A stretch of DNA of 64,000 bases. It comes from Aurantiacibacter odishensis (GTDB lineage: Bacteria; Pseudomonadota; Alphaproteobacteria; Sphingomonadales; Sphingomonadaceae). Positions within the stretch are counted from its first letter, which is position 1. Each line of letters begins with the position of its first letter. The position numbers and the translations under genes are program-made. The notes beneath the pieces were generated by a model. It searched no databases. It saw only the letters and a program-made list of their open reading frames with translations, and was not told the origin of the DNA. Positions 26,438-37,942 of this stretch are shown here, piece after piece. The DNA is taken from the NCBI RefSeq assembly GCF_003605195.1, contig NZ_QYOS01000022.1:1-64000 (forward strand), read 5' to 3'.

Positions 26438-27855
26438 GCGCCCTCCGCGGCGCGAATTCGTGTTACATCCGCTTGCAGCGCGGCGGCCCACTTGGTGATG
26501 TCGCCAGCGCCGAGGCAGACCAGCAGATCGCCTTCCTGCAGATCGGCTGCCAGTTGGTGCGTCAGGTCGTCGTAGCCCTCCACCGCCGTTGCGTGACGGT
26601 GGCCGCGCGCTTTCAGCCCTTCGACCAGCGTATGCTCGTCCACTCCGGCAATCGGGTCTTCCCCGGCGGCGTAGACCGGCGCGGCGTAAACGAGGTCGGC
26701 ATCGCCGAACGCTCCCTGGAAATCCTCCAGCAAGTCTCGCAGCCGGGTATAGCGATGCGGCTGCATCACCGCGACCACCCGCCCGCTCGCCGCGTCGCGC
26801 GCAGCGGACAACACGGCGCGAATTTCAACGGGATGGTGGGCATAGTCGTCGATCACCCGCACATCGGGCGCGATCGTGCCGACATGGCTGAACCGCCGCC
26901 GCACGCCGCCGAAGCGGGAGAACCCCTCGCGGATGGCATCGGCCGAACAGCCCATTTCCAGCGCCACGGCAATCGCCGCGCAGGCATTCTGCACATTGTG
27001 ACGGCCCGGCATGGGCAGTTCGATCCCGTCGATACGCGTCTCGTTACCGTCGCGGTCCGTCTGCACGGCATCGAAACGGGTGGACCCGCCTACCGGCTGG
27101 ACATTCTCGGCCCGCACGTCGGCATGGGGCGAAAAGCCGTAGGTGATCACGCGCCTGTCGCGCACCTTGGCGATCACGTTGCGCACCTCGTCATGGTCGA
27201 GGCACAGCACCGCCGCGCCGTAGAAGGGCACGTTCTCGATGAACTGGACGAAGGCATCCTTCACCGCGTCGAAGCTGCCGTAGTGATCGAGATGCTCGGG
27301 ATCGATATTGGTGACGACCGCGATCGTCCCGTCGAGGCGCAGGAAACTGCCGTCGCTCTCGTCGGCTTCCACCACCATCCACTCGCTGTCGCCCAGCCGC
27401 GCGTTGGAACCGTAGCTTTCGATGATGCCGCCGTTGATCACCGTGGGATCGACGCCGCCTGCATCCAGCAAGGTGGCAACCATGCTGGTGGTGGTCGTCT
27501 TGCCGTGCGTGCCGGCGACCGCGACTGTCTTCTTAAGCCGCATGAGTTCGGCCAGCATTTCCGCGCGGCGCACCACGGGGATGCGCTTTTCCAGCGCGGC
27601 GACGACTTCGGGATTGGTCCGCTTCACAGCGGTGGAGATCACCACCACAGCAGCATCGCCGATGTTCGCTGCATCGTGTCCGATGGCAACCTGGATGCCG
27701 CCTTCGCGCAAGGCCTGCACCCGCGCGCTCTCGGCAATGTCGGATCCCTGCACGGTATAACCGAGGTTCGCCATGACCTCGGCAATGCCGGACATGCCGA
27801 TCCCGCCGATGCCGACGAAGTGGATCGTGCCGATATCGGTGCCGACGCCCTTCAT
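26434..27855 (-). CDS. murC: UDP-N-acetylmuramate-L-alanine ligase
   Basis: MurC adds L-alanine to UDP-MurNAc with ATP, the first amino acid of the stem peptide. The 473-residue protein has the three Mur ligase domains: an N-terminal Rossmann domain with [11 protein letters not shown] at residues 15-25, the ATP-binding loop GTHGKTTTT at residues 115-123, and the C-terminal ligase domain with YAHHPVEI. The ATG at 27855 overlaps the murG stop (ATGA), and the gene ends overlapping murB. An in-frame extension upstream lies inside murG and is not used. Confidence 0.97.
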   Translation of the reverse strand: MKGVGTDIGTIHFVGIGGIGMSGIAEVMANLGYTVQGSDIAESARVQALREGGIQVAIGHDAANIGDAAVVVISTAVKRTNPEVVAALEKRIPVVRRAEMLAELMRLKKTVAVAGTHGKTTTTSMVATLLDAGGVDPTVINGGIIESYGSNARLGDSEWMVVEADESDGSFLRLDGTIAVVTNIDPEHLDHYGSFDAVKDAFVQFIENVPFYGAAVLCLDHDEVRNVIAKVRDRRVITYGFSPHADVRAENVQPVGGSTRFDAVQTDRDGNETRIDGIELPMPGRHNVQNACAAIAVALEMGCSADAIREGFSRFGGVRRRFSHVGTIAPDVRVIDDYAHHPVEIRAVLSAARDAASGRVVAVMQPHRYTRLRDLLEDFQGAFGDADLVYAAPVYAAGEDPIAGVDEHTLVEGLKARGHRHATAVEGYDDLTHQLAADLQEGDLLVCLGAGDITKWAAALQADVTRIRAAEGA

Positions 27856-29045
27856 CGAGCCTTGTCCCGCGCTGCGCCGTTGGCCGCAGCTTCCTGCGAA
27901 GCACCGCGCGCGTTGTTTTCGCCCACGCGGATCACGTCCATCATGTCCGCCCCGCCGAAGCTTTCGACAAGGTCGGCAAGGTCGCTGGCGGCATCGGGCC
28001 TGCCGCAGTTCCAAGCGGCATGGGCGGCGTTGGCGAGCGTTTCCGGCCGCTGGGCCATCGCGGCGATCTGTTTCGCCAGTTCCTTGGCCGTGAAGCCCGC
28101 CTGACGGATCGAGCGCGCCCCGCCTGCCTTCACAATTTCACGCGTGTTAGCGGCCTGGTGATCGTCCGTTGCGATGGGCAGCGGCACAAGGATCGCCGGG
28201 CGGCCGACCGCCGTCAGCTCGGCAATCGTGGATGCGCCCGCGCGGCCAATGAAAAGGTGCGCGTCGGCCAGCCGGGCGGACATATCCTCGAAATAGGTGC
28301 CCAGTTCCGCAGGTATCTCGTGGTTGGCGTAGCGTTCGCGAACGGCGTCGATATCCTCGGGGCGACACTGCTGCGTAACCTGCAGGCGATTGCGAAGGGC
28401 AGGCGGCAACATCGAAAGCCCGTCCGGCACCACTTCGGAAAGCACGCGTGCACCCTGGCTCCCGCCGGTCACGAGTACGCGGAAAAGGCCGTCCTCGGTG
28501 AAGGCCGGGTATTCCTCATCCCGCAAGGTCAGCACTTCCGGGCGGACCGGGTTGCCGACGAGGTGCGTCTTGCCCTCGTATTTCGGCTTCAGCCGGTCCA
28601 CATCGGGATAGGCCAGCGCGATGGCATCGACGCGGCCCGCCAGCAGACGGTTCACCCGACCCAGCACGGCGTTCTGTTCGTGGATCACCGTGGGGATGTT
28701 CGACCCTTGCGCGCCCAGCAGCGCGGGCAGCGCGGGATAACCGCCGAAGCCGATCACGGCAGTGGGCTGGAACGTCTCGTAAAGCCGCTGCGACATGGCG
28801 CGGCCTTGCAGCACTGCCTTGATCGCGGCGGGCCAGCGCAGCGGGTTCTTGCCGAAGCGCCCGGCGGGCAGCACGTGCGCCGTCAGGAAATCGGGCTTAC
28901 CGGGAATGGCCCTGCCCCGCTCGTCGGTGATCAGGGCGACGTGGTGGCCGCGCCGCTCCAGTTCATGGGCGAGCGCGAATGCGGGCGTCAGGTGGCCGCC
29001 GGTGCCGCCTGCGGCCAGCACGAAATGGCGTGAAGAAGTGGTCAT
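27852..29045 (-). CDS. murG: Undecaprenyldiphospho-MurNAc-pentapeptide GlcNAc transferase
   Basis: MurG transfers GlcNAc from UDP-GlcNAc to lipid I, giving lipid II, at the cytoplasmic face of the inner membrane. The 397-residue GT-B protein has the N-terminal glycine loop [12 protein letters not shown] near residues 11-22, a hydrophobic membrane-contact patch, and the C-terminal sugar-nucleotide site with [11 protein letters not shown]. Its C-terminal 40 residues are longer than in E. coli and carry Ala/Arg-rich sequence. It overlaps ftsW (ATGA) upstream and murC (ATGA) downstream. Confidence 0.96.
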   Translation of the reverse strand: MTTSSRHFVLAAGGTGGHLTPAFALAHELERRGHHVALITDERGRAIPGKPDFLTAHVLPAGRFGKNPLRWPAAIKAVLQGRAMSQRLYETFQPTAVIGFGGYPALPALLGAQGSNIPTVIHEQNAVLGRVNRLLAGRVDAIALAYPDVDRLKPKYEGKTHLVGNPVRPEVLTLRDEEYPAFTEDGLFRVLVTGGSQGARVLSEVVPDGLSMLPPALRNRLQVTQQCRPEDIDAVRERYANHEIPAELGTYFEDMSARLADAHLFIGRAGASTIAELTAVGRPAILVPLPIATDDHQAANTREIVKAGGARSIRQAGFTAKELAKQIAAMAQRPETLANAAHAAWNCGRPDAASDLADLVESFGGADMMDVIRVGENNARGASQEAAANGAARDKAR

Positions 29046-30268
29046 CTGTCGTCCTCCTTCTCCAATGCGTCACGCATGTCGAAAGGTTCCCGCACGAGGA
29101 AGGGATTGCGCCGCGTTATCGCCAGCAGCAGCCCTATGGTGAAACACTGGGCTATTGTCGACGATCCGCCGTAACTCACCAAGGGCAGCGTCATGCCCTT
29201 GCTGGGGAAAAGCTGCAGGTTGACGAGAATGTTGATGAACGCTTGCCCGCCGAACAGCGCGATCAGGCCGCTGGCGGCAAGGATGATGAAGAGCCGGTCT
29301 TCGTCCACCAGGCGGATCAGCACGCGCAGGATGATGGCGAGGTAGAGGATGACCACGATGGCACAGACGATCAGTCCCATCTCCTCCCCGATCACTGAGA
29401 AGATGTAGTCAGTGTGCGCTTCGGGCAGGCGCATCTTGTTCTCGCCCAGCCAGAAACCGCTGCCGGTCCAGCCACCGCCTGTCAGCGTGCGGTTGGCAAG
29501 GTCGACATGATCGTAGGCGGTCGGTCCGCCAAAGAAGGAGTCGATGCGATTGCGGGCGTTGTCATAGGTGAGATAGGCCAGCAGCAGCGCGGCAATCCCC
29601 CCTCCCATCAGCATCCCGATACGTTGCAGCGGCAGTCCTGCCAGCATGACCATGACGAGCCACGCGCCTGTAAACAGGATCGCCGCACCAAGGTTCGGCT
29701 GCGCCATCAGCAGGATCACGACCACGCCGACGAGCGCGCCCGTAATGCCGATCACCGGCAGCTTCGCATCGCGCAGTTGCCACGAGAGTATCCATGCGAA
29801 AGTGACGGCAAAGGCAGGCTTCAGAAATTCGCTGGGCTGCACCCCGATGCCGAAGCGGATCCAGCGTTTTGCGCCGTTCACTTCGTAGCCTATGAAAGGC
29901 ACCAGCAGCAGCAGGAACAGCATTGCCGCAGCCATGATGATCGTGCCCCGGCGCAGCAGTTCGCGCGGCAGGAGCGACGTCGTGACGAGAACCGCGAGGC
30001 CCAGCGCCTGCCACCGCACGTGTGCCCAGAAGAAGTACAGGTCCGGCAGGTCGACTTCCGAGGTGGAAAGGCGGTGCGCGCTGGCAGGAGACGCGGCGGC
30101 CACGGCCAGCGTGCCCACGGCCATCAGGATCAGCACGAAGGCTAGCAGCCAGCGGTCGATCTCTCGCCACCAGATACGCAGTTCGCGCTTGCGGTCCTTC
30201 GGCAGGCGCGGCGTGTGCCTCTCGCCCTGTCCGCCGCTGCGCGGGATGTAGATGGGCCTCGTGCTCAT
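29042..30268 (-). CDS. ftsW: Septal peptidoglycan polymerase FtsW
   Basis: FtsW is the SEDS-family glycosyltransferase that, with FtsI, polymerises lipid II at the septum. The 408-residue protein has a basic N-terminal cytoplasmic tail of about 45 residues, then ten predicted membrane helices; the SEDS blocks NGAKRWI, QPSEFLKPA and the conserved Asp in the loop HTDYIFSVIGEE are present. The ATG at 30268 overlaps the murD stop (ATGA), so an upstream start inside murD is rejected. It ends overlapping murG. A RodA assignment is excluded by position. Confidence 0.95.
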   Translation of the reverse strand: MSTRPIYIPRSGGQGERHTPRLPKDRKRELRIWWREIDRWLLAFVLILMAVGTLAVAAASPASAHRLSTSEVDLPDLYFFWAHVRWQALGLAVLVTTSLLPRELLRRGTIIMAAAMLFLLLLVPFIGYEVNGAKRWIRFGIGVQPSEFLKPAFAVTFAWILSWQLRDAKLPVIGITGALVGVVVILLMAQPNLGAAILFTGAWLVMVMLAGLPLQRIGMLMGGGIAALLLAYLTYDNARNRIDSFFGGPTAYDHVDLANRTLTGGGWTGSGFWLGENKMRLPEAHTDYIFSVIGEEMGLIVCAIVVILYLAIILRVLIRLVDEDRLFIILAASGLIALFGGQAFINILVNLQLFPSKGMTLPLVSYGGSSTIAQCFTIGLLLAITRRNPFLVREPFDMRDALEKEDDR

Positions 30269-31626
30269 GCTGCAGACCTTGAATCGAACCCGCATTCGGC
30301 AGGCGTCGCGTCGCAACCGATGTTGGCGGCAAGTTCGCGGAAGGTATCGCCGCGCGCCTCGTAATCGCGGAATTGGTCGAAACTGGCGCAGGCCGGGCTG
30401 AACAGGATCACGTCGCCTTCGCTGGCGGCGGCAATGCTACGCGAAACGGCCTCGGCCAGCAGTTCGCACCGCTCGACCCGCATGTGCGGCTCCAGCAGAT
30501 CGGCAAACATCGGACCGGCTTCTCCGATAGTGTAAGCGGCGGCAACATTGCCGAAGTGCGGGGCGCAGTCGTTGAGGTTGTCTTCCTTGGCGAGGCCACC
30601 GCAGATCCAGTGCAGGCGGGCCTTGCCGTCCACCGGTGGATAGGCCGCCAGCGCAGGAGCGGTGGATGCGGGATTGGTGGCTTTGGAGTCGTTGACGAAC
30701 AGCACACCGTTAGCGCTGCCCATCCGCTCCATCCGGTGCGGCAGGCCGGCAAAGCTGACAAGGCCCGCCAGCACCTGCTCGCGCGTCAGGCCGAGCTGCT
30801 GCGTCAGCGCGGCGGCGATGGCGGCGTTCTGCAGGTTGTGCGGCCCCTGCAGGCTCGGCCAGTCCTTCTGTGACGGCTCCCATGCCCAGGCATCGACGCA
30901 CACCGCGCGGCCATCGGGACGGCGCGCGGCCTCGGCCTGCTGGATGGCGCTGGTGGGCGCATCGGCGCAGCCGAACACGGCGAACTGCCCTGCCCCCTGC
31001 ATGGTGAACAGCCGCCCCTTGGCAAAAGCATAGGCGGCGAAATCATCGTAGCGATCGAGGTGATCGGGCGTGATGTTGATCAGCGCCGCCGCCTCGCACG
31101 CGAGAGAGCGCGTCAGATCGATCTGGTAGCTCGACAATTCGAACACATAGACTCCGCCCTCGGGCAAGGGATCGCGGCCCAGCACGGGCAGGCCGATATT
31201 ACCGCCCATCAGCGTGGGAACGCTCGCTTCCGCCAGCAGGTGGTGGACCAATGCCGTGGTGGTGGACTTGCCATTGGTGCCGGTGATGCCGACGACGCTG
31301 TGCGCGGGCAGTTCTGCGCGGGCGAGTGCGAACAGTTCGATATCGCCAATGATCGGCACGCCTGCCGCACGGGCACGATCTGCAATCGGATGCGTATTCA
31401 GCGGCACGCCAGGCGAGACCACGATGCCATCGAAGCCGGTCAGGTCGATCTCCAGGGGATCGCCGATCTCGCAGCGGCCAGCCAGAGCCTCGCGCGGCTC
31501 CTCACGCCTGTCCCATGCAGTTACGCGGGCGCCGCTGGCCAGCAGCGTTTCCACCGTGGCCATCCCGGACCTCGCGAGCCCGAGCACGCAGTAGTTCTTG
31601 CCGGAAAAGACCTTGGCCGTGATCAC
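30265..31626 (-). CDS. murD: UDP-N-acetylmuramoyl-L-alanine-D-glutamate ligase
   Basis: MurD adds D-glutamate to UDP-MurNAc-L-Ala. The 453-residue protein has an N-terminal uridine-binding Rossmann domain with [14 protein letters not shown], the ATP loop [12 protein letters not shown] near residue 113, and the C-terminal ligase domain with [10 protein letters not shown]. The start is taken at GTG 31626, which overlaps the mraY stop as GTGA; no ATG exists that would keep the N terminus. Translational coupling to mraY is therefore likely. The stop overlaps ftsW. Confidence 0.95.
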   Translation of the reverse strand: MITAKVFSGKNYCVLGLARSGMATVETLLASGARVTAWDRREEPREALAGRCEIGDPLEIDLTGFDGIVVSPGVPLNTHPIADRARAAGVPIIGDIELFALARAELPAHSVVGITGTNGKSTTTALVHHLLAEASVPTLMGGNIGLPVLGRDPLPEGGVYVFELSSYQIDLTRSLACEAAALINITPDHLDRYDDFAAYAFAKGRLFTMQGAGQFAVFGCADAPTSAIQQAEAARRPDGRAVCVDAWAWEPSQKDWPSLQGPHNLQNAAIAAALTQQLGLTREQVLAGLVSFAGLPHRMERMGSANGVLFVNDSKATNPASTAPALAAYPPVDGKARLHWICGGLAKEDNLNDCAPHFGNVAAAYTIGEAGPMFADLLEPHMRVERCELLAEAVSRSIAAASEGDVILFSPACASFDQFRDYEARGDTFRELAANIGCDATPAECGFDSRSAA

Positions 31627-32696
31627 CTGAGCTTCAACGTGGCGAGCCCGATGACAGCGAGCACGATGGCGATGATCCAGAAGCGGATCACCACCTTGCT
31701 CTCGCTCCAGCCGAGCTGTTCGAAATGGTGGTGGATGGGAGCCATGCGGAAAACCCGCCGGCCGGTACGCTTGAACCAGAAAACCTGAACGATAACGCTG
31801 ACGGCCTCGAGCACGAACAGCCCGCCGATGATGGCGAGCACGATCTCGTGATGGCTTGCAACGGCAATCGCGCCTAGCGCGCCGCCCAGCGCCAGCGAGC
31901 CGGTGTCGCCCATGAACACGGCGGCAGGCGGAGCGTTGTACCAGAGGAAGGCAAGGCCCGCCCCCATGATGGCTGTGCACATGATCGCCAGCTCGCCTGC
32001 CGAAAGCACGTGAGGGATGCCGAGATAGGTGGAGAAGTCGGCTCGCCCCACGAGGTAGCAAATGAGCGCGAAAGCGCCCGCCGCTATAACCACCGGCATG
32101 GTGGCAAGCCCGTCCAGCCCGTCCGTCAGGTTCACGGCGTTGCCCGCGCCGACGATCACGGTGGCGGCGAAGGGATAGAAGAACCACCCCAGTTCAAGGC
32201 CCGTGTCCGACAGGAACGGCAGATAGAGCGCAGTGGAGCCGACTTCCTGCACGATGATGTACGTCGCGATGCCCGCAACCACGAATTCGCCCAGCAGGCG
32301 AACCTTGCCGGGAACGCCCTTGTGGCTGCTTTTTGAAACCTTGTCGTAGTCGTCGAGAAATCCGATCACGCCGAAGCCCAGCGTCACCGCCAGACACGCC
32401 CACAGGAACGGGTTCGACAGGTCCATCCACAGGATCATCGAAATCGACAGTGCAGTGAGGATCATCAGCCCACCCATGGTGGGAGTGCCGACCTTCTTCT
32501 GATGCGATTCAGGCCCGTCGGCGCGGATCGGCTGGCCCTTGCCCTGCCGCACGCGCAGCATGTTGATGAACTTGGGGCCGATGATCAGGCCGATAAGCAG
32601 GGCCGTCATCATGGCGGCGCCGGCGCGGAAAGTCTGATATCGGACGAGGTTGAAGATCCCCTCGAAATCCAGCATCTCGGCAAGTAGATAGAACAT
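31623..32696 (-). CDS. mraY: Phospho-MurNAc-pentapeptide transferase
   Basis: MraY transfers phospho-MurNAc-pentapeptide to undecaprenyl phosphate, forming lipid I in the inner membrane. The 357-residue protein has ten predicted membrane helices. The catalytic motifs are FLDDYDK (paired Asp), the [13 protein letters not shown] loop, and the MAPIHHHFE histidine block near the C terminus. It starts at ATG 32696, 11 bp after murF, one of the few small gaps in this cluster, and ends overlapping murD (GTGA). Confidence 0.97.
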   Translation of the reverse strand: MFYLLAEMLDFEGIFNLVRYQTFRAGAAMMTALLIGLIIGPKFINMLRVRQGKGQPIRADGPESHQKKVGTPTMGGLMILTALSISMILWMDLSNPFLWACLAVTLGFGVIGFLDDYDKVSKSSHKGVPGKVRLLGEFVVAGIATYIIVQEVGSTALYLPFLSDTGLELGWFFYPFAATVIVGAGNAVNLTDGLDGLATMPVVIAAGAFALICYLVGRADFSTYLGIPHVLSAGELAIMCTAIMGAGLAFLWYNAPPAAVFMGDTGSLALGGALGAIAVASHHEIVLAIIGGLFVLEAVSVIVQVFWFKRTGRRVFRMAPIHHHFEQLGWSESKVVIRFWIIAIVLAVIGLATLKLR

Positions 32697-32707
32697 GGGT
32701 GCGCGCG

Positions 32708-34165
32708 TCAGCCTTCCCTGGCTGTGAAATGGTCCACGACGCGGGCCAGCCCTACCGAGTTGGAACCCTTCACCAGCACAGCGTCTCCGCCGGCCAGTCC
32801 GAATTCCTGCAAGGCAGCAATCGCCTCACCCGCGTTATCGCAATGGGCAAAGGTAACGCCCTTGCCAAGCGCAGTAGCAGCGTCTTTCCCCATTTCCCGC
32901 GCCAGCGCGCGCATCTCGTCGCCCACCAACACCGCGTGATCGATATTGGCGGCAAGGATCGGTTCGAGCAGCTGGGCGTGGAAAGCGGGTGCGAAATCAC
33001 CGAGTTCCTTCATGCTGCCCAGCACGGCAATGCGGCGCGTCGCGGGCGTCTGGCCCAGTTGCGCCAGCGTTGCACGCATTGAGGCGGGATTGGCGTTATA
33101 GCTCTCGTCGATAAGCAGCGCGTGGCCGCCCGGCACCTTGGCCCGCACGCGCGCGCCGCGCCCTTTCAGGCCGCCCATCTCTGCCAGTGCGAGGCCCGCC
33201 GAGCCGAGATCGCCCCCTGCGGCATGAACCGCCGCCATCACGCACAGCGCGTTGTCGATCCAGTGTTCACCCGGTTCCGCCACGGTGAAGCACAGGCGCA
33301 TGTCGCCCATCGCCGCCGTTACCAGCGAACCGCCCGATCCATCGGGCACGGCATCGAGCAGGCGCAGATCGGCGTTTTCACCACGCCCGAAAGCGATGAT
33401 CTTCACGCCCTTCGCCTTCGCCGCGTCGCGAAGCTGTTCGAACTGTTCAACGTCGGCGGGGATCACCGCCGTGCCACCCTTTTGCAGCCCTTCGAATATT
33501 TCCGCCTTGGCAGCGGCGATCCCCTCCATCGACCCCAGGTTCTCGATATGCGCGGGCGCGATCGTGGTAATGACGGCAACGTGCGGGCGCACCTGAGCGG
33601 TCAGCCCCGAAATCTCGCCCGCGTGGTTCATGCCCATTTCGAACACACCGAAACGGCTGCGCGGCGGCATCCGCGACAGGCTGAGCGGCACGCCGACGTG
33701 GTTGTTGTAACTGCGCACGCTGCGGTGCGCGGCACCTCGGCTTGTGCGCTCCAGCGCGGTGAAGATGGCTTCCTTCACCCCGGTCTTGCCGACGGAGCCG
33801 GTCACGCCGACGATCTTCGCGGCTGCGCGATTGCGCGCGGCCTCGGCCAGTGCTTCCAGCGCCTTCGTGGTGTCTGCCACACGCACATGGGGGTAATCGA
33901 CTTCGCGATCCACCAGTGCAGCAGCAGCGCCATTCGCGAAAGCGGCGTCGAGGAAGCGGTGGCCGTCCATCGCTTCGCCCTTCAGCGCGACGAACAGGTC
34001 ACCGCCGCGCACGTCGCGGCTGTCCATTTCCACGCCGCTAACCTGAAATTCACCATAAGCGGTCCCGCCAGTCGCGGCAGCGATCTCGTCTGCCGTCCAC
34101 AAGGCGAGACGAGCGTTATCCGCCTTGGCGCGCGGCCAGCGCAGCGGAGCGAGAACCGCGCTCAC
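32708..34165 (-). CDS. murF: UDP-MurNAc-tripeptide-D-alanyl-D-alanine ligase
   Basis: MurF adds D-Ala-D-Ala to the UDP-MurNAc-tripeptide, completing the cytoplasmic precursor. The 485-residue protein has an N-terminal domain with [19 protein letters not shown], the ATP loop [10 protein letters not shown] near residue 121, where the usual second glycine region is Ser-Val, and the C-terminal ligase domain with [11 protein letters not shown]. The start is GTG 34165, overlapping the murE stop (GTGA). A region inside murE that would add 11 residues is rejected. It lies 11 bp before mraY. Confidence 0.95.
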   Translation of the reverse strand: MSAVLAPLRWPRAKADNARLALWTADEIAAATGGTAYGEFQVSGVEMDSRDVRGGDLFVALKGEAMDGHRFLDAAFANGAAAALVDREVDYPHVRVADTTKALEALAEAARNRAAAKIVGVTGSVGKTGVKEAIFTALERTSRGAAHRSVRSYNNHVGVPLSLSRMPPRSRFGVFEMGMNHAGEISGLTAQVRPHVAVITTIAPAHIENLGSMEGIAAAKAEIFEGLQKGGTAVIPADVEQFEQLRDAAKAKGVKIIAFGRGENADLRLLDAVPDGSGGSLVTAAMGDMRLCFTVAEPGEHWIDNALCVMAAVHAAGGDLGSAGLALAEMGGLKGRGARVRAKVPGGHALLIDESYNANPASMRATLAQLGQTPATRRIAVLGSMKELGDFAPAFHAQLLEPILAANIDHAVLVGDEMRALAREMGKDAATALGKGVTFAHCDNAGEAIAALQEFGLAGGDAVLVKGSNSVGLARVVDHFTAREG

Positions 34166-35637
34166 CGTCCGCTGCCCTTGGCCAGTTCGGCGGCGCATTC
34201 GCGTGCAACCGTCACGTCGTCGAAAGGCAGTACCCGCATGTTTTCTCCCGATCCCACGATCTGTCCCTGTTCGTGTCCCTTGCCCGCGACCAGCACGATG
34301 TCGTCCTTGCCGGCCTCTGCGATGGCGGCGGCGATGGCATCACGCCGTCCGCCGATATTGCGCGCCGCCGAACCTGCACCCTGCATCACCTGCTCGCGAA
34401 TGCTGGCCGCATCCTCGCCGCGCGGATTATCGTCGGTGACGATCACCAGCTCACTGCCAGCCGCAGCGGCTTCGCCCATCGGAGCGCGCTTGCCGGTGTC
34501 ACGGTCCCCGCCCGCGCCGAATACTGTGATGAGACGACCGTTCACGTGCGGGCGCAATGCAGCAATCGCGGCGGCAAGGGCATCCGGGGTATGGGCGTAA
34601 TCCACATAAACAGGCGCGCCGCGCGAAGAAATTACCGCGCGCTCCAGCCGCCCGCGAACGGGTTGCAGGCGGGAGACGGCATCGAACACCTGCGTGGCGT
34701 CGGTGCCCGTCGCCAGCGCAAGGCCAGCGGAAACCAGCGCGTTCGCCACCTGGTATGCGCCGATCAGCGGCAGGCGGATGGCATGGGCGCGGCCCGCGTG
34801 AACGAATTTCAGCTCCTGCCCCAACGGGCTTGGCGTGCGGGCGATAAGATTGATATCTTTACCATTTTCGCCAACCGTAAATACCCGCAGGCCACGCTGC
34901 TTCGCTACGTCGATAACGCGGCTCGACCATTCGTCGTCCGCCCAGACAACGGCGGTCCCGCCATCGTCCACCACTTCGGTGAACAGCCGCATCTTAGCCG
35001 CGAAATAGTCCTCCATGTCCTTGTGGTAATCGAGGTGGTCACGGCTGAGATTGGTGAACGCACCGGCATGCACCGGCAGCCCCTCGTTGCGGTATTGCGA
35101 GAGGCCATGGCTCGACGCCTCGTAGGCGACATGCGTCACGCCCTCGCGCGCAAGGCCGGTCATGTTCGAGAGGAAGGTGACGATATCGGGCGTGGTCAGC
35201 CCGGTGGAGACGCTCTCGTCCGGCGTGGTCACGCCCAGCGTGCCGATGCTGGCGGCGCGCTCTCCGCACATGCGCCAGATCTGGCGGGTCATCTCGACGC
35301 AGCTTGTCTTGCCGTTGGTGCCCGTCACCGCAACCACCGTGGAAGGCGTCGGGCGGAAGAAGGCCGAGGCTGCGCAGGCAAAGGCCTGGCGCGGCTCTTC
35401 GGCGGCAATGTGCAGCGCGCCTTCCACCCTGGCTTCGGGCCGGGCGACTACGGCCACGGCGCCGCTGGCGACGGCAGCGGGAATGAAGTCCTCGCCGTTG
35501 ACGGCCGTGCCACGGAAAGCGCCGAACACGTTGCCAGGGGCAACCTTGCGGTGGTCTATGGCAAAGCCGGTGATGTTGGTCTCACCCGCTTCGCCCGCGT
35601 CTGTGCCAAGCTGGCTGGCAATCTCGGAAAGGCGCAT
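34162..35637 (-). CDS. murE: UDP-MurNAc-tripeptide synthetase, meso-DAP type
   Basis: MurE adds the third residue of the stem peptide. The 491-residue protein has the N-terminal UDP-binding domain, the ATP loop AVTGTNGKTSCVE near residue 104, and the C-terminal DDNPRGED segment. The DNPR tetrad is the marker for meso-diaminopimelate as substrate, rather than L-lysine. The start ATG 35637 overlaps the ftsI stop by one base (TGATG). Its end overlaps murF (GTGA). The organism therefore builds meso-DAP peptidoglycan, as expected in a Gram-negative alphaproteobacterium. Confidence 0.96.
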   Translation of the reverse strand: MRLSEIASQLGTDAGEAGETNITGFAIDHRKVAPGNVFGAFRGTAVNGEDFIPAAVASGAVAVVARPEARVEGALHIAAEEPRQAFACAASAFFRPTPSTVVAVTGTNGKTSCVEMTRQIWRMCGERAASIGTLGVTTPDESVSTGLTTPDIVTFLSNMTGLAREGVTHVAYEASSHGLSQYRNEGLPVHAGAFTNLSRDHLDYHKDMEDYFAAKMRLFTEVVDDGGTAVVWADDEWSSRVIDVAKQRGLRVFTVGENGKDINLIARTPSPLGQELKFVHAGRAHAIRLPLIGAYQVANALVSAGLALATGTDATQVFDAVSRLQPVRGRLERAVISSRGAPVYVDYAHTPDALAAAIAALRPHVNGRLITVFGAGGDRDTGKRAPMGEAAAAGSELVIVTDDNPRGEDAASIREQVMQGAGSAARNIGGRRDAIAAAIAEAGKDDIVLVAGKGHEQGQIVGSGENMRVLPFDDVTVARECAAELAKGSGR

Positions 35638-37400
35638 CAGTCAACATCCCCTACAAGCGGGCGAAGGTCGGTAAGGTCGATATCGCGGTCGGCATCGGGC
35701 AGCACGCCCAGTTGCGGCCCGATGCGCGGCACCAGGCGACCCACGATGGGGGCCGCGTTCCACGCGGCCGTACGCTGGAAGGAACTGGCAACAGTGCCCT
35801 TTGGCTCATCCAGCATGGCGATCACCACGTAGCGCGGGTTGTCCATGGGGAAAGCGGCGGCGAAAGTCGAAACCAGCGAGGTCGTGCGATAACCGCCCGC
35901 ACCCGGCTTTTCCGCGCTCCCGGTCTTGCCGCCTACGCGGAAGCCCGGCGCATCGGCGTTGCGGCCCGTGCCATAGACGGCGATCATGCGGAGAAGCTGG
36001 TTCATCCGCGCGCTGGTGCTGGCCTTGAACACCCGGCGTCCGCGCGGGGCGTGGCCGGGCTCTATCTTGTGCAGGGTGGCCGGGCGCCAGATGCCGCCGT
36101 TCACCATGGCCGCGTAGGCAGAGGCAAGGTGTAGCGGGGTCACCGCGATACCGTGTCCGTAACCCACCGTGACGCCGCGAATGCGCGACCACTCGCCAGA
36201 TTGCCAGATGGGGAAGCCGCGCGCGGGCAATTCGATATAGGGCCGCTCGTTGAAGCCGAGGTCTGCCATGTACTGCCGCAGCGTGGCCGCCCCCATCTCG
36301 TCGACGATATGGCCGGTGACGATGTTGGATGAATGGATCAGCATTTCCGGAGTGTTGAGCGTGGCCCCCAGCGGGTGCGAATCGCGGATCATGCGGCGCT
36401 GCACCTCGTAAGGCGTCGCGCCATACCGGCGGGACAGGTCCGTGATCGAGCCGCTGTCAATGGCTGCTGCCACTGTTAGCGGCTTGAACGTGCTGCCCAG
36501 TTCGTAAACCTGGTTGGTCACTCGGTTGAAGGCGGGTGCAGTGATGCCGCGGTCGTACTGCTCCTGCGTCACCTTAACGTCCGACGATTGCACATCATTG
36601 GGATCGAATTCCGGCAAGGACGCCAGCGCCAGCACTTCGCCGGTGTCGACATCGAGTACAATGCCCGCTGCGCCCACGGCATCTACCGCCTTCATGCCGC
36701 TGCGAAGTTCATCCTCCAGCGCGCCCTGCACGCGGGTGTCGATGGAAAGCGCGACCGAGTCGGCCCGGCGCACAGGGTCCATCAGCTGCTCGTCCAGCAC
36801 CGATTCCATGCCGACCCGGCCATGGCCGTCCGCAGCGACGTAGCCCAGCACGTGCGCGGCGAGCGAGCCTTGCGGATAGTGGCGATCGGTCTCGCGCGGC
36901 AGTTCCAGCGCCAGCTCGCCGATGGCGATCACGCGGTTGGCATCTTCCGGCAGCACCCGGCGGCGCAGGTATCCCGCGCGGCCCGAACGCAGTTGCTCGG
37001 TCACTTCGTGCAGGTCGAGATCGGGGAAGATCGCCTTGAGTTCGCGCGCCACTTCCTCGGGCGACTTCACCAGCGGCGGGCCGCCGTCGCCGCCCTCTGT
37101 CATCGCGGCGGGGTTGAACCACAGCGCGTAGGCCGGGAAAGCGCGGGCCAGCGGCACGCCGTTGCGATCGGTAATCTCGCCGCGCGGGGGCAGCAGCGCA
37201 TCGGCCATGGAGCGGTGGGTGGGCGCAGGCTCCACCGTGCCGATCCACGTTATCCGCACCAGCGCCGCAGCAGCCACCAGCACGAAGACCAGCGCGATCA
37301 GCAGCAGGCGCAGGCGCGCAACCAGCAAGGCGCGGCGGCGATGATCGACGCGCCCCGCCTGGCCAGTGATGATCGTGTGCGGGGCGGCAAAAGCGGTCAC
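35637..37400 (-). CDS. ftsI: Septal peptidoglycan transpeptidase FtsI (PBP3)
   Basis: FtsI is the division-specific class B penicillin-binding protein that cross-links septal peptidoglycan. The 587-residue protein has one N-terminal membrane helix near residues 28-50, the pedestal domain, and the transpeptidase domain with the three active motifs: STFK (SxxK), SSN (SxN) and KTG in GGKTGSAEKPG. The start is GTG 37400, which overlaps the ftsL stop (GTGA). Its end overlaps murE by one base. The position in the cluster distinguishes it from elongation PBP2. Confidence 0.96.
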   Translation of the reverse strand: MTAFAAPHTIITGQAGRVDHRRRALLVARLRLLLIALVFVLVAAAALVRITWIGTVEPAPTHRSMADALLPPRGEITDRNGVPLARAFPAYALWFNPAAMTEGGDGGPPLVKSPEEVARELKAIFPDLDLHEVTEQLRSGRAGYLRRRVLPEDANRVIAIGELALELPRETDRHYPQGSLAAHVLGYVAADGHGRVGMESVLDEQLMDPVRRADSVALSIDTRVQGALEDELRSGMKAVDAVGAAGIVLDVDTGEVLALASLPEFDPNDVQSSDVKVTQEQYDRGITAPAFNRVTNQVYELGSTFKPLTVAAAIDSGSITDLSRRYGATPYEVQRRMIRDSHPLGATLNTPEMLIHSSNIVTGHIVDEMGAATLRQYMADLGFNERPYIELPARGFPIWQSGEWSRIRGVTVGYGHGIAVTPLHLASAYAAMVNGGIWRPATLHKIEPGHAPRGRRVFKASTSARMNQLLRMIAVYGTGRNADAPGFRVGGKTGSAEKPGAGGYRTTSLVSTFAAAFPMDNPRYVVIAMLDEPKGTVASSFQRTAAWNAAPIVGRLVPRIGPQLGVLPDADRDIDLTDLRPLVGDVD

Positions 37401-37942
37401 CGGGCGGCATTCCCCGCGATGGCGACGCGGGTGAAGCCCGCGGCCTGTGCCGGTGCCGACAGCGGCACGCGTAGCGGCCCTGGTGCGAGAGCCACGGCAA
37501 GATGGCCCTCGCCCGGCTCGTCACCGGCCAGCACGCGCTCGTCCACCGGCTTGCCGGTCAGGGGAGAGACGAGCTTCGGAAATTCGGCGATGTCTTCGCC
37601 CGAAGTCATGCCCGCCAGCCTGATCGGCGCAGGAGAATCGGCGGTGCGCGGGCTGCCGAAGCTGGCAAGCTGCATCGGGCTTTCGATGAACTGTTCGGCC
37701 TTGGGCGCCTCGAAGCCAAAGTCCACCCGGTTCCAGGCTGCCAGTTGCACCTGGCTGGAGCGGGTAAGGAATTCGGTTTCCAGCAGCATGTTCTGTTCTT
37801 CGAGCCGGACGATCTGGCGTTCGGCGCGCACCACGTCGGCGTGAACGGCATTCACCTTCACGTGCAGCAGCGCATAGAGCGCGATGCAGGTGCCGAGCGC
37901 GGCGAGCCAGCCGATGCGGCGGATGCGGCGTTGGGGAGTCAT
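37397..37942 (-). CDS. ftsL: Cell division protein FtsL
   Basis: FtsL is a short bitopic divisome protein that forms a coiled coil with FtsB and helps activate FtsWI. The 181-residue product has a short basic N terminus, a membrane helix near residues 10-28 and a heptad-like region after it (about 30-60). A Pro/Ala-rich C-terminal tail of about 100 residues follows, longer than in E. coli FtsL (121 residues). Assignment is by position between rsmH and ftsI and by topology, because sequence conservation is low. It overlaps rsmH (ATGA) and ftsI (GTGA). Confidence 0.88.
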   Translation of the reverse strand: MTPQRRIRRIGWLAALGTCIALYALLHVKVNAVHADVVRAERQIVRLEEQNMLLETEFLTRSSQVQLAAWNRVDFGFEAPKAEQFIESPMQLASFGSPRTADSPAPIRLAGMTSGEDIAEFPKLVSPLTGKPVDERVLAGDEPGEGHLAVALAPGPLRVPLSAPAQAAGFTRVAIAGNAAR